64,000 nucleotides of DNA from Polyangia bacterium (GCA_030429545.1 JAUIFF010000003.1:592531-656530), one strand, 5' to 3'; numbered from the stretch's first letter, positions 27,695 through 37,371 are shown. Program-made: numbers and translations. Notes: a model not told the origin generated them from the letters alone.

Positions 27695-29184
27695 TGGATG
27701 GGCTAAAAATCGATGGACGCGCGGTTACAAAGCTGATTTTCGGCGAGGCCCCTGTGGCTGCCGAACGCTTGCTTGCCGACCACGGGCGACCCCACTTGCC
27801 CCTCGAAATACGCGTGCGAGACTACGTTTTCGACCGTCACAACCGGGCGCGGTATGTGGCAGCTGCAACAGACTACCTGCTTGAAAAGCGACCTCCGGTC
27901 GACAACGACTACGACGTTATCTTGATTGGTGCGGGCATTCACGCGGCGATGTTCGTCTATACGGCCAAGCAGGTAACACCCAACTTGAAGATCCTCGTGG
28001 TCGAGCAAAGCGGGACGATATGCTCGACGTTTTCTCGACTTGGCGATTCGCTCGTGCTCAATTCCCCAACCTTCGTCAAAGTGGGCCTCAACTCGAATAT
28101 TGCCCAGGGCCACTTTATTCAGGTGAGCCACTTCGATGAACTTGTCGAACGGCCATTTCCGACTGCCAAGCATCTACACGAACTCGCCACAATGGTGTTT
28201 TTTCATGCGGATGCTGACATTCTGTTTGACTTTGGTGTCGAACAAATCACCAATCTCGACAATACATACGCCATTTCACACAAGGGTACTACCATCGTAG
28301 CGAAGAGCGTTGTTGTTGCCAATGGGATGGGCGAGCAGAAGGGCAACTCATTTGTACGCGACAAGGGCTCTGCGAGCATCATCGACGGTGATGACTTTAT
28401 CGCTGCCTGCCACAGGGACAAAGCGTTTCCCGAGCGTATCCGGGGCACACGTATTGCTGTGGTTGGGGCCGGGGACACCGCGAATTGTGTGATGGAATAT
28501 CTATTGCCTCTGACCTACCCCAATGAACACTATAGCTCGTTCCAAAAGGGCCCCTTCCTCCCCTCGCAGGTGTACTGGATCGGGCAAACAGCCAAGAACG
28601 TTCAGGACTACTATTTCGCCAACAAGCAACGATATTGCCACTCGGGTGGGATCATTGAGTTCTTCTGGGACGGAGAGACACCATTTGATTTGCCGGCCGA
28701 CGTCTGGAACCAAACAAAGGTACTGATTCGGTGTATTCCAGGCAAGTTAGATTGTCTTGCGCACAAAAAAGGCTCACTCGAACTGACGGCAAATGGTGAG
28801 GTTTTGGCCGCGGACATTGTTGTCGACTGCACGGGTCGCTTCAACAAACTAAGCTCACGACTCCTCGACAATGCGTATGAGTTTGTTGAAGGTGATGTCA
28901 CCTTTTACGGTGGACAGTGGGACGAGCGCCTGAATCGCTTTGTCGTCTCGCCACGGGTGCTCGAGGGACGACGACTCGCGTGCAAGCTCAAGGGGGAGCG
29001 TATCTTCCTGCTGGGGTGCGCGTGCCCTTTGGCTGAGTTGATCGATGACGAGGAGGCGCTCGATGGCTCGTTGAGATACCAGGAAGACCGCAAAAGCCTT
29101 ACAAACAGCAAGTTCTCGTTGGAGCACACCCTACCTCGTTCCGTTGCATTCGCTAAACAGTGCCAGGTTTTGTTGAGAAGCTAG
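27694..29184 (+). CDS. FAD/NAD(P)-binding monooxygenase-like flavoprotein
   Basis: 496 residues from ATG 27694, which overlaps the DUF1826 stop; the frame is open upstream through that gene, but that part is a shadow. A first dinucleotide fold (DVILIGAGIHAAMF, residues 74-87) should bind FAD, and a second (IAVVGAGDTANCVMEYLL, about 255) should bind NAD(P)H. The layout resembles SidA/PvdA-type N-hydroxylases and flavin monooxygenases, though without their typical substrate motifs. The roughly 60-residue N-terminal extension is unusual. Context (DUF1826, Zur-type box, a second flavoprotein across the locus) hints at synthesis or handling of a metal-linked small molecule; this is inference. Confidence 0.82.
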   Translation: MDGLKIDGRAVTKLIFGEAPVAAERLLADHGRPHLPLEIRVRDYVFDRHNRARYVAAATDYLLEKRPPVDNDYDVILIGAGIHAAMFVYTAKQVTPNLKILVVEQSGTICSTFSRLGDSLVLNSPTFVKVGLNSNIAQGHFIQVSHFDELVERPFPTAKHLHELATMVFFHADADILFDFGVEQITNLDNTYAISHKGTTIVAKSVVVANGMGEQKGNSFVRDKGSASIIDGDDFIAACHRDKAFPERIRGTRIAVVGAGDTANCVMEYLLPLTYPNEHYSSFQKGPFLPSQVYWIGQTAKNVQDYYFANKQRYCHSGGIIEFFWDGETPFDLPADVWNQTKVLIRCIPGKLDCLAHKKGSLELTANGEVLAADIVVDCTGRFNKLSSRLLDNAYEFVEGDVTFYGGQWDERLNRFVVSPRVLEGRRLACKLKGERIFLLGCACPLAELIDDEEALDGSLRYQEDRKSLTNSKFSLEHTLPRSVAFAKQCQVLLRS

Positions 29185-29374
29185 CGAACGACTTCGGTCG
29201 GGACCGACAGCTCGCTAATTGTCGGGTCGGGTCGGGTCGAGAAGCGACCCCCACGCGACCGCCCTGCATGAGCTTGTACTCGCTCAATAGCAGGCTCGAG
29301 TGAAGCGCAGCCGGGACGAATTTGGCAAACGAGGCGGCGTGTCGAGAAATCCACGGGCTGGTAAACTCGCGGCA

Positions 29375-30988
29375 ATGTCGGACCTTCGTTTCGAGATTGG
29401 CGCGACCATCATGTGCAACATGGGGGACAGTGGCTGGCAACTTGGGAGAATCATCGCGCTAAACTACCGCGAAGAGCACTGGCCAGCCGGGCGGCAAGCT
29501 CCCTACCAAGTGGCACTCGAGGCCGACCACACTCTCATTTACGTACCCGAGGACGACGCCCGCTACTGCCGCAAGGCCACCCGCGAGGACTTGAGAATTG
29601 CCCGCTGTCTCGACGCCCTTGCGGCGCTCCCTCAGGGCCGGGAGGCAGGCCCCACAGCCACGCAGCTCGGCTGCGGAGACATCCCAATCAAACCCGGGAG
29701 TTCGGGTTACCGCGATGGACGATGTCACGGTTGCCGCTCCTGCCCGCGAAGCTGGTCCCATGTTGAACTTTATAGCGAGCACTACCGTTGCGCAGCACGC
29801 AATGCACTCAAGGTCACGCAGCATACCTTCGATCTCGGCACGGTCCGCGTTGGCGACTCGCTCAACCACCCTGCAGGCCCGTGGCGCGGAGGAGGGTTTA
29901 TGCAGTGCCCCACACTGGTGCGGCTCCCACCAGGCGTCCGCTTCTCCGACGACGGCGCCCTCGCTGGCGAGGTGCGGTTCGACCCACACCGAAGCACGAC
30001 GTACAACGTCGAGTTTGTCGCGGTGAGCACGGCCAACTGGGACAACCCGGCGGTGGGGCTCGTCCGTCTGGCACTCACATTCGTCGTCGAGGGCAACGAG
30101 CCGCCAGCCAACTACGACGAAGACGCCTTTATGCGAGAGCAGCAGCTGGCCCGTACCACAGCCAAACTGATCGTTCGAGACCTCGTCAACATATGGTTGG
30201 AGTGGGAGCAGGGGGAGCTTGCCCATCGCGAGACGTGCGACCGGATGTGCGCTGAGCTTCGCCGGCTGCGAGAACTACTCGAGCAACATCCCCGACTCGA
30301 CCAAGGCCGGTGGTGGGCGCAGCTCGGCGGTTTTCACATGAATGTGCACAAGCTTCTCGAAAACACGCTGTTTGAGTGCGAGCTCTACCTCGGGTATGCA
30401 CTGACCTTTGGGGCGCCAGAGGTACGGCGCCTCGCAGAGCAAAACCTCGCGGGCTGCTATCAAAAACGCCTCCTCGAAGCGGCACGCTTCATGTGGATCG
30501 ATGGCGTCGAACAGATGCTTCGGGGCGAGTGGGCCACCGCTGCACACACGCTGCGTCTAGCCGCTGCCAAGGTGGACGGATGGGGTTGGGCGGTGAACTA
30601 CGGCGATATCTGGCTCAGTGAGTCGGCCGCACGACTCGTGCACGGAGCCCAGCTCGCAGCTTGCAATGTGGACGACAGCGACGCGACCCAGTGGCTCACC
30701 GAGGCGGCGCTGGTTTTGCAAAAGGGTGTGGCGAGAGCCGACGCGTCAGGTGTTTTTGCACCCGAGGGACACCCGTGGGCCTCCGAGATCGGCGAAGCCC
30801 TCACCTCGTACCGCAGCCTTCGGGACAACGGAGCCGACACGGCCGAATGGCTTCAGGCGTTTGAACACCGCACCATCTACTGGTGTGCGCAGGTACTCAG
30901 CGGAGTACCACCCTTTCCACCCAAACCGAGACCGCGACGCGAAGATGCTGCCGCGTTGGTAGGGCGCTTACCCGGGCACAACAACTGA
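29375..30988 (+). CDS. Unknown protein with an alga-like N-terminal domain and a Cys cluster
   Basis: 537 residues from ATG 29375 (the frame is open 25 codons upstream, without better support). The N-terminus (about 3-75: IGATIMCNMGD, GWQLGRIIALNYRE, APYQVALE, LIYVPEDDARYCR) resembles a small domain I associate with algal and diatom proteins that often carry MYND fingers. It is followed by a cysteine-rich patch (CHGCRSCP with nearby C and H, about 115-138), a beta-sandwich-like segment (TFDLGTVRVGDSL...) and a helical C-terminus. A zinc role is suggested by the locus and the cysteines, not shown. It lies 190 bases after the flavoprotein, same strand, and may share its operon. Confidence 0.6.
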   Translation: MSDLRFEIGATIMCNMGDSGWQLGRIIALNYREEHWPAGRQAPYQVALEADHTLIYVPEDDARYCRKATREDLRIARCLDALAALPQGREAGPTATQLGCGDIPIKPGSSGYRDGRCHGCRSCPRSWSHVELYSEHYRCAARNALKVTQHTFDLGTVRVGDSLNHPAGPWRGGGFMQCPTLVRLPPGVRFSDDGALAGEVRFDPHRSTTYNVEFVAVSTANWDNPAVGLVRLALTFVVEGNEPPANYDEDAFMREQQLARTTAKLIVRDLVNIWLEWEQGELAHRETCDRMCAELRRLRELLEQHPRLDQGRWWAQLGGFHMNVHKLLENTLFECELYLGYALTFGAPEVRRLAEQNLAGCYQKRLLEAARFMWIDGVEQMLRGEWATAAHTLRLAAAKVDGWGWAVNYGDIWLSESAARLVHGAQLAACNVDDSDATQWLTEAALVLQKGVARADASGVFAPEGHPWASEIGEALTSYRSLRDNGADTAEWLQAFEHRTIYWCAQVLSGVPPFPPKPRPRREDAAALVGRLPGHNN

Positions 30989-31002
30989 AGCTTCACGACG
31001 AG

Positions 31003-32160
31003 TCACTGACGCAGTGCGTCAACGAGGCGCTCCGCTGCCCGTCGCGCCCCAGCAATTGTTCGTGACGCCGGGCCCAATTCGAGTTCGGCGAGCGGACCTG
31101 TAACGTGGATTCTGGGATGCCAGCGCAATGCCTCGTCGACGATCGGATACCCGCACTGGGCGCACGGAAGAGACGCCGACTCGATCAGGTTGTCGATCAT
31201 CGCCCCACCCGGCCGCGCGGGTGCGAAGCCCGTGGCCAGGAGCACGCGGTCGATCTCTAGCGGCTCCATCCCTTGCATGTGCAAGCACAATTTGTCCCGC
31301 TCCGCGATGACCTCCTGAACCTCGGCCTTGCGCCACGCGACCAGTCCATCACGGAAGGCCTGGCGAAGTGACCGGCAAACATCGGGTGGCACCGATCCTC
31401 GATGCCGTGCCTGGCCAATCACCGCACGCCGACGAGCGTGGTCCTGTTCGCGGCTGAAACCCGACATGTATCTCGGACCGAGCCACCCGGGATGGCTGTC
31501 GAACTGGTGCTCACGCAGGGAGTGGCGCGAGATCAGGTGTACACGATGCCCCTCCCGCGCGAGCCGGAGCGCGACCTGGCCCGCCGTGATCCCGCCGCCT
31601 ATCACGGCTACGCGCTCGGGTTGCGCCGACGGCCAGCCATCGAATCCAGGCTCGAACACGTGCCGAACACAGGTGTGATTGCGCGGCGCCCATTGGGGCC
31701 AATTTGGCTGTTCACTCGCGCCAATCGCCAGCACAGCGTGTCGCGCGTGCAACTCGTCTCCCGTGGCACCTCGCGCAACAACACCTCCCTCGTTGACCTC
31801 ACAAGCCACGATCCGATCGCGGATATGAAGAGCGTCGAGTCCGTACATTTCGATCACCCGAGCGCAGTGTGCATTGAAGAGTGCCAACGACGGTCGATCG
31901 TAGGGCGGTGCGAGCTGCTCAAGTGCATCGCCGGCGAACCGGCGGAGGGAGAACGGGTTCAGATCGAGGTGATGGACTGTGGGCGAGCGCAGGTAGGTCA
32001 TCCCCGTCGTCGCGGTGCAAACACGCCAGCGATCGAGCAGACGCTCGGCCGGGTCGACGATACGCAGTTGCCCAGGGGCCAGGCCTGCCGCGCCAATCAG
32101 ACACGCTGCGATGTGCACACCGTGGATCCCTCCGCCGATGATCAACCAGTCGACGTTCAT
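31003..32160 (-). CDS. FAD-dependent oxidoreductase (pyridine nucleotide-disulfide/NAD_binding_9-like)
   Basis: 385 residues. The N-terminal FAD fold is VDWLIIGGGIHGVHIAACL (GGGIHG, residues 9-14), and a second nucleotide fold is RVAVIGGGITAGQVALRLAR in mid-protein; a late LLATGFAP motif closes the FAD site. It shares the unusual GxGIH signature with the flavoprotein at 27694, so the two may act on related substrates. The gene converges with the 29375 gene (14 bases apart) and is divergent from the Fur-family gene; the 266-base spacer holds two Zur-like boxes. Confidence 0.85.
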   Translation of the reverse strand: MNVDWLIIGGGIHGVHIAACLIGAAGLAPGQLRIVDPAERLLDRWRVCTATTGMTYLRSPTVHHLDLNPFSLRRFAGDALEQLAPPYDRPSLALFNAHCARVIEMYGLDALHIRDRIVACEVNEGGVVARGATGDELHARHAVLAIGASEQPNWPQWAPRNHTCVRHVFEPGFDGWPSAQPERVAVIGGGITAGQVALRLAREGHRVHLISRHSLREHQFDSHPGWLGPRYMSGFSREQDHARRRAVIGQARHRGSVPPDVCRSLRQAFRDGLVAWRKAEVQEVIAERDKLCLHMQGMEPLEIDRVLLATGFAPARPGGAMIDNLIESASLPCAQCGYPIVDEALRWHPRIHVTGPLAELELGPASRTIAGARRAAERLVDALRQ

Positions 32161-32265
32161 TGGCCCCCGTGTTCGTCACCCGTCGAGTTCATACGCCTTG
32201 TCTCGTCGAGATGCGCCGTTGCCGACGACAAACTACGTGTACGGCCTATCATTCGCAGAACGTTG

Positions 32266-32282
32266 ATGCAACTCAATTGCAT
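32266..32282. promoter_or_regulatory. Candidate Zur/Fur-type operator 2
   Basis: ATGCAACTCAATTGCAT, a perfect 6-5-6 inverted repeat, 106 bases before the minus-strand flavoprotein gene and facing the Fur-family gene. Confidence 0.65.
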
Positions 32283-32380
32283 TTATTTGGGCAGCCGGCA
32301 ATGACACCGCGAAGCGGGCCATCCGTGTGTCGAGCCTGTAACCCGGACGGCACTTCTACAAGTCACTTGCAAATCCATAC

Positions 32381-32397
32381 ATGCAATTGACTTGCAA
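32381..32397. promoter_or_regulatory. Candidate Zur/Fur-type operator 3, overlapping a -35-like hexamer
   Basis: ATGCAATTGACTTGCAA has the same TGCAA-N5-TTGCA core, 29 bases before the Fur-family start. The spacer supplies TTGACT, a good -35 match, so binding would block transcription (autorepression). ACTTGCAAGT at 32390-32399 is a further palindrome merged with it. Confidence 0.65.
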
Positions 32398-32426
32398 GTG
32401 CAACACATTTTGACTAGCTTCATGCC

Positions 32427-32849
32427 GTGAGCATCACCGACGACGAAGCACGAACGTTGCTACGCGAGAGTGCGCTGCGGGCAACTGCACCTCGCCTCGC
32501 GGTACTCCGCGTGCTCGCCGAGGCCCCTAACCCACTCTCGCATACAGAGGTGCTCGAGTGCCTCGGCAAGACTGACTGGGATCCGGCGACCATCTACCGG
32601 AACCTCATAAAGCTCCGGGATGCCGGCGTCGCGCTGGTGGCCAGCCATGCTCACGGCATGGACCGCTACGAGCTGGCCCATGGCGACGGCCATCACCCCC
32701 ACTTCGTCTGCGAGGGTTGCGGTCGCGTAGCTTGCCTGCCTGCTGGGCTCACCGCATCGATGTCGATGGAGGGACCCTGGGCCACGTCGATCCAAAACGC
32801 CATGGTCCAGCTTCGTGGGGAGTGTCCAGATTGCCTAGCGAAAGCTTGA
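32427..32849 (+). CDS. Fur-family repressor, probably zinc-responsive (Zur-like)
   Basis: 140 residues, usual Fur length. Winged helix about 20-72 with the recognition segment WDPATIYRNLIKL; metal-sensing hinge GDGHHPHFVCEGCGRV; structural zinc cysteines C95/C98 and C133/C136 (CEGC, CPDC). The start is GTG 32427. Zinc rather than iron or peroxide sensing is inferred from the DUF1826 neighbour and the His-rich hinge. Three copies of one palindrome in the locus, one of them in its own promoter, support autoregulation and control of the DUF1826 and flavoprotein genes. The S1-domain gene follows closely, and folE after that, all on the plus strand. Confidence 0.88.
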   Translation: MSITDDEARTLLRESALRATAPRLAVLRVLAEAPNPLSHTEVLECLGKTDWDPATIYRNLIKLRDAGVALVASHAHGMDRYELAHGDGHHPHFVCEGCGRVACLPAGLTASMSMEGPWATSIQNAMVQLRGECPDCLAKA

Positions 32850-32881
32850 ACACCCGCTGTGGAACACCTGGGCTCGATCCG

Positions 32882-35095
32882 GTGAAGTCGAAACAACCCG
32901 TGAGCGCGTCTCCCAACTCTAAAGTGGCCGATCGAACCACCGATTCTGAGCCAGAGTCCACGCAAGCTGAAGGTCCATCCGCCTCAAAGATCGGTTCAGA
33001 CGCTCCTCGCAAACGCAAACGCAAACGCAAACCGAAATCTTCGGCTCCCGGGGTCGATCAACCGGTCGCTGGTAGGGAAGAAACGAGCTCATCGCAGCAT
33101 GCGGGCACTGGCGATTCAACCCGCAAGCGAACGCGACGCAGACGCAAGAGCAAAGCCCGAGACAAAACAACTCAGGCAACAAACTCGAAAGCAGACGCCA
33201 CGGCGACCAAGCCACCTCCCTTCCAGCATTTGTTCGCGCCATCGCCAAAGGGCAAAGCAGACGCAGTCCGGGAACCCCAGGCACGCGTGTTCAAAAAGGG
33301 CAACCTCGTCGCCGGCCATGTGGTGTTCGCAGGAGCAGGTGCCGCGATCATCAATCTCTACGGCAAGGGCATTGCCTTCGTACGCGAGAACGAGCCACGG
33401 GAGATACCCGCCTTGCACCGCAAAGTCCTTGCGGAGCCACCTCGTAGCGAAGCTTACGGGCTGTCAAAACAACCGCAGCCGACTCTCGACGAGTCAGTGG
33501 AGCCGGAGGGTTTTGGGGCCCCTGAAACCGGAGACGGTGAAATACGACCGAAGTCGACTCTCGACGAGAGCGGGGAGGCGGAGAGTCTTGGGGCCGCCCA
33601 AACTGGCATGGACATCGGAGACGGTGAAATACGACCGCAGCCGACTCTCGACGAGCGCGGGGAGGCGGCGAGTCTTGGGGCCCCTAAGACCGGGACGAAC
33701 ATCGGAGACGGCGAGCGGGAGGCTAGGCCCTGTGCCGGAACACCACCTGTCCAGGCCGAGCCTCCATCGCTGAAGATCGGCCAGTTCTTCCGCGGCCGGG
33801 TCGGCGCAGTGTCCGAGTCCGGTCATGTCGCGTTGGTCAACCGCACCATCGACGTGAGCGCGGTTCGTGAGCAACTCAGGAAAGCCAAGAACACCCGCGA
33901 GCGGGTATCCGGCCTTGTGTTCGGCTACAACCGTGGTGGCTTCGATGTGCTGGTCGAAGGCATTCGCGCCTACTGCCCGGTGGGCGGGCTGAGTCTCACC
34001 CCTGTGGATAACCCTAGCCTCTATCTCGGGCGGGTGATGCCATTTCAGGTTCAGGCAGTCAGGCCAGGCAGGCAAGGAGTCGTGGTCAGCCGTCAGTTCC
34101 TGCTCGAACGTGAGGCCAAAAAAGCGACCAGGCAGCGCCTCCGGGCGCTGAACGTGGGCGATGTCGTGGAGGGCACCGTCACCCGCGTGTTCGACTTTGG
34201 TCTCATCATCGATCTCGGCTGTCGGGTCGAAGGCATACTCCACCACTCTGAGCTTTCCTACACGCATGGGGTCCGCGCGAGCCAAGTCGCCAAGGTCGGC
34301 GACACCCTCGAAGTCAAGGTAATCGAGCTCAACATCGGTGCCAAACGCAAAGCGAAGGCCGAGGCTGACGCAAACGCGGGTCAACCGGCCAAGAAACGGG
34401 CCACGATTGCGCTGTCGCTGCGCGCCCTCCAACCCGACCCCTGGCAGCAGCATGCCGAACTGCTCCGGCCGGGCAAGGTTGTGCGCGGGAAAATTGTATC
34501 TACAAAGGAGTTCGGGGTCTTTGTCGAACTCGCACCCTCCGTTGAGGGCCTGCTGCACGTGTCCGAGTTTGCAAGCCCCGGCGGTGAGCCGTTGACCGAT
34601 GCCAAAGATGCCGTGTCGGTCGGGGACGAAGTCGTCGTGGTCGTCGAACGTATTGACAACAAACGGCGGCGGGTCTCCTTGACACTCCTCGACCCATTGC
34701 TGCTCGCGGCCTTCGAGGCCGGCACGCTCGACGACTCTGGCAGCGGCAAAAACGTCCGGGTAGGTAGTTGCGCAAAGGTCGTTGTACATTCATCCGACGC
34801 CAAAGGAGTGTGTGTGCGGGTCGCGGGTATCTTGGGACGTCGTGGCCGCGGCTTCATCCGACCGGCCGATACCGGTACCCGGCGCGGCACCGACTTGCGC
34901 GAGCAGTTCCCACCCGGTACCGAACTCGAGGTCAAGGTTATCGCAACAGCTCAGGACGGTTCGCTACGCTGCTCGCTCAAGGCCCTCGCCGTCGACGAAC
35001 AGCGACGTGTCCTCAAAGCCATCCATAAAAAGTCCAACAGGAAGGTCTTCGGCACCCTTGGCGACCTCCTACGAGGCAAGCTCGGCAAGGACTAA
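32882..35095 (+). CDS. S1-domain RNA-binding protein with basic N-terminus and internal repeats
   Basis: 737 residues if GTG 32882 is the start; TTG 32846, overlapping the upstream stop, is the alternative. The first 200 residues are low-complexity and very basic ([23 protein letters not shown]). A 34-residue box ([18 protein letters not shown]) and three imperfect acidic repeats follow, then three or more S1-type OB folds ([60 protein letters not shown], each with an [12 protein letters not shown] end). It probably binds structured RNA or ribosomes, like ribosomal protein S1 or Tex-type factors. It shares direction and tight spacing with the Zur-like gene and folE. Confidence 0.85.
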   Translation: MKSKQPVSASPNSKVADRTTDSEPESTQAEGPSASKIGSDAPRKRKRKRKPKSSAPGVDQPVAGREETSSSQHAGTGDSTRKRTRRRRKSKARDKTTQATNSKADATATKPPPFQHLFAPSPKGKADAVREPQARVFKKGNLVAGHVVFAGAGAAIINLYGKGIAFVRENEPREIPALHRKVLAEPPRSEAYGLSKQPQPTLDESVEPEGFGAPETGDGEIRPKSTLDESGEAESLGAAQTGMDIGDGEIRPQPTLDERGEAASLGAPKTGTNIGDGEREARPCAGTPPVQAEPPSLKIGQFFRGRVGAVSESGHVALVNRTIDVSAVREQLRKAKNTRERVSGLVFGYNRGGFDVLVEGIRAYCPVGGLSLTPVDNPSLYLGRVMPFQVQAVRPGRQGVVVSRQFLLEREAKKATRQRLRALNVGDVVEGTVTRVFDFGLIIDLGCRVEGILHHSELSYTHGVRASQVAKVGDTLEVKVIELNIGAKRKAKAEADANAGQPAKKRATIALSLRALQPDPWQQHAELLRPGKVVRGKIVSTKEFGVFVELAPSVEGLLHVSEFASPGGEPLTDAKDAVSVGDEVVVVVERIDNKRRRVSLTLLDPLLLAAFEAGTLDDSGSGKNVRVGSCAKVVVHSSDAKGVCVRVAGILGRRGRGFIRPADTGTRRGTDLREQFPPGTELEVKVIATAQDGSLRCSLKALAVDEQRRVLKAIHKKSNRKVFGTLGDLLRGKLGKD
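33476..33715 (+). repeat. Three imperfect in-frame tandem repeats within the S1-domain gene
   Basis: Units of roughly 75-90 bases encode [13 protein letters not shown]... [16 protein letters not shown] repeats; the central two are nearly identical at DNA level (GGAGACGGTGAAATACGACC recurs). Such repeats expand and contract by slippage, so length may vary between strains. Confidence 0.8.
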
Positions 35096-35102
35096 GCGGT
35101 AT

Positions 35103-35723
35103 ATGAACGAACGAGAGTTAGCCTTGGAAGCGGCGCATCGCCAACAGGTCGAACACAACCGACCCAGCAAGGGAGAGGCTGAGGAGGCTGTCCGCACGCT
35201 TATCAGATGGGCTGGCGACGACCCCAACCGCGAAGGGCTCGTGGGTACGCCTGACCGCGTGGTCCGAGCGTACGAGGAGTTCTTCGCCGGATACGCCGAG
35301 GACCCGGTCAAGATCTTGGGGCGTACATTCGAAGAGACCGCTGGCTACGACGAACTCATCGTACTCAAAGGCATTCGAATTGAGAGCCATTGCGAACACC
35401 ACATGGTGCCCATCATCGGCGAGTGCCATGTTGGCTATTTGCCCAACCAGCGGGTTGTCGGAATCAGCAAGCTCGCACGCGTGGTCGAAACCTACGCCAA
35501 GCGCTTGCAAATCCAAGAGAAACTCACAGCTGAGATCGCAAATGTGATCGACTCCGTACTCAACCCTCGGGGCGTCGCTGTTGTCGTTGAGGCCGCGCAC
35601 CAGTGCATGACGACGCGAGGTGTTCGCAAGCCCGGCGTGAAGATGGTTACGTCGCGCATGCTTGGCGTGTTCCGGGACGACGCCGAGACGCGCCGCGAGT
35701 TTTTGTCGCTCATCGGACGCTAG
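35103..35723 (+). CDS. folE: GTP cyclohydrolase I
   Basis: 206-residue zinc enzyme making dihydroneopterin triphosphate from GTP, the first step of folate synthesis. Zinc ligands are C97 and H100 ([10 protein letters not shown]) and C168 ([12 protein letters not shown]); the substrate pocket motif [20 protein letters not shown] and the C-terminal R-E-F segment are intact. It is a standard zinc-dependent type I enzyme, not the zinc-sparing FolE2 that Zur often controls. It starts seven bases after the S1-domain stop, in the same direction as the Zur-like gene, so it may still be co-transcribed. Confidence 0.97.
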   Translation: MNERELALEAAHRQQVEHNRPSKGEAEEAVRTLIRWAGDDPNREGLVGTPDRVVRAYEEFFAGYAEDPVKILGRTFEETAGYDELIVLKGIRIESHCEHHMVPIIGECHVGYLPNQRVVGISKLARVVETYAKRLQIQEKLTAEIANVIDSVLNPRGVAVVVEAAHQCMTTRGVRKPGVKMVTSRMLGVFRDDAETRREFLSLIGR

Positions 35724-36022
35724 CCCGAAGTTCTCACCAAGACTTCGGCTGCGGCTTGCAAATGCACGCCTACCTCGCTCACTTGTCCGCGCATCCAATG
35801 GTTACGCACCTTCGCAACCCTCGCTTCGAAATCTTGGTGAGGCCCTCGGGTTGAATCGAGGGACAGGTGCGCGCGAGGTGGTTGAGTGCATCGCCGAGGC
35901 CGCGGCACGCCGCATCATTAAAATGACCATAAGGACAGGTTATAATGTGGCAGTCTACGGCGCGCCGACGGCTTCGTTGGCCCCGCGTCGGATCGCAGCC
36001 CCCGGATGTATAGGACTTGGAA

Positions 36023-37246
36023 ATGACCAAACAGCTTTCACGTCGTCGCTCTCGGTTTTTTCGGCGCTTGGCCGCTCTTGCCAATTTTGCCGGTCGCTCT
36101 CGACGAACTTCTGCCAGCGCGCGCGGCCTGCTAGCGCTTGTCGCCTGTGCCACGATCAACACCGGTTACGACTACGAGGTTCGCGGCCTTGGGTGGGGCA
36201 CCTCGGTCAGCAGCATTGCCAACGATGGGCGCATCGGGAGTACCATGCGGGTCAATCAAAGCGTTGTTGGCGTCGTCCTCGCCGGTTCGATTGTTGAGCG
36301 AGCTTCGCCAGTGTTGCGAGCACCATTCGTTGCTGCCGGCCAGATTGCCGTGGGCAACAACCGCTACCCTCCGCATGGCACGACTTACCACAGCCCGCAC
36401 GGCACGACTTGGCAGGCGAACATCGAGGTGAACGCAGTCAGCGACACGGGCTTGGCCGTCGGATTCAACAGTAGTCAACAAGCGGTCGAGTGGCCAGGCT
36501 CCGGGCAACCGCTTTTGCTACACACCCCCGGGTTTGCCAAGTCGGCCGCGTGGGGGGTGAGCCCCAACGGCCGCTACGTCGTTGGCGTTGCTTATCAAAC
36601 GCCACAAGACCAGGACGGGCAGGCGTGTGTGTGGGACCGTCAACAGCAGACGTTTACCCTCCTGTGGGATACCGTCCAGCTCATTGGTGGTGGCAGTACG
36701 TCCCATTTTTCCCTCGCCAGCGACGTCAATAATTCCGGCGTGGTCGTCGGCAAAATAAATCTCGAAGCGGTGCGTTGGGTTCCCACGCCCAAAGGGTGGT
36801 TACCCGAACACTTAGGGCCAAAACTCGACGGACGTCCGTGCCACGCACGATCGATCAATCGCCACGGTACGATCGTTGGTGAGTGCGCCAAGGGGTTTAT
36901 TTGGCGACCCGGGGCTAAAAAGCTGACCCCGGTGCGGGATTTGGTCAGCCCCAACACCGGGTTCAAGACCTACCTAACGGCGACTTCGATTAATGATATC
37001 GGCCAGATTGTCGGTCGCGCTGAAAATACTCCGTACCAATACCACTCCTACGTGATGACGCCGAAGACCGCCTGTATACGCCGGTGCACATTCTCAGATG
37101 GTACGATCCTGCCGATTCCGGTCAGTCAATGCACCGATCTTGGCGGGCAACACCCGACCATTGCGGGTCAGGAGATGAGACACGAGTGCCATGAGGCGGA
37201 GGTTCGCCCGATTAAGCGTTCCGTGAGTAAGTTGCCGATCCCGTAG
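36023..37246 (+). CDS. Secreted protein with HAF-type repeats
   Basis: 407 residues from ATG 36023. A basic N-terminus and hydrophobic segment (RGLLALVACATI) form a possible signal peptide. The body contains repeats of the HAF type: SSIANDGRIGSTM, NAVSDTGLAVGFN, WGVSPNGRYVVGV, SDVNNSGVVVGK, RSINRHGTIVGEC, TSINDIGQIVGRA. These form propeller-like extracellular proteins of unknown role. The C-terminus has four cysteines (IRRCTF, SQCTDLGG) and may be a separate small domain. No operon partner. Confidence 0.75.
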   Translation: MTKQLSRRRSRFFRRLAALANFAGRSRRTSASARGLLALVACATINTGYDYEVRGLGWGTSVSSIANDGRIGSTMRVNQSVVGVVLAGSIVERASPVLRAPFVAAGQIAVGNNRYPPHGTTYHSPHGTTWQANIEVNAVSDTGLAVGFNSSQQAVEWPGSGQPLLLHTPGFAKSAAWGVSPNGRYVVGVAYQTPQDQDGQACVWDRQQQTFTLLWDTVQLIGGGSTSHFSLASDVNNSGVVVGKINLEAVRWVPTPKGWLPEHLGPKLDGRPCHARSINRHGTIVGECAKGFIWRPGAKKLTPVRDLVSPNTGFKTYLTATSINDIGQIVGRAENTPYQYHSYVMTPKTACIRRCTFSDGTILPIPVSQCTDLGGQHPTIAGQEMRHECHEAEVRPIKRSVSKLPIP

Positions 37247-37371
37247 TTACGTTTCCCAGCACTGTTGGTACTTCTCAACAAGGAACCCCACGTTGGCGGT
37301 TGAGTCACGGGATGTCTCGAAACGCAGAGTCGTTTTAATCGCGTTACGTTTGATTACAGGCCGGACAGCGT

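Noticed and set aside
29459..30226. 255-residue minus-strand frame inside the 29375 gene
   Set aside because: No start signal or domain, and the plus-strand gene has better codon use and a recognisable N-terminal domain.
33494..34789. 431-residue minus-strand open frame inside the S1-domain gene
   Set aside because: It lies wholly antisense to clear S1 folds, has no domain and mirrors the codon bias of the plus-strand gene.
35740..35775. TTGCAAATGCA after folE as a fourth Zur-like box
   Set aside because: It lacks the TGCAA-N5-TTGCA symmetry and is downstream of the gene.
35118..35798. 226-residue minus-strand frame over folE
   Set aside because: Antisense to an unambiguous folE gene.
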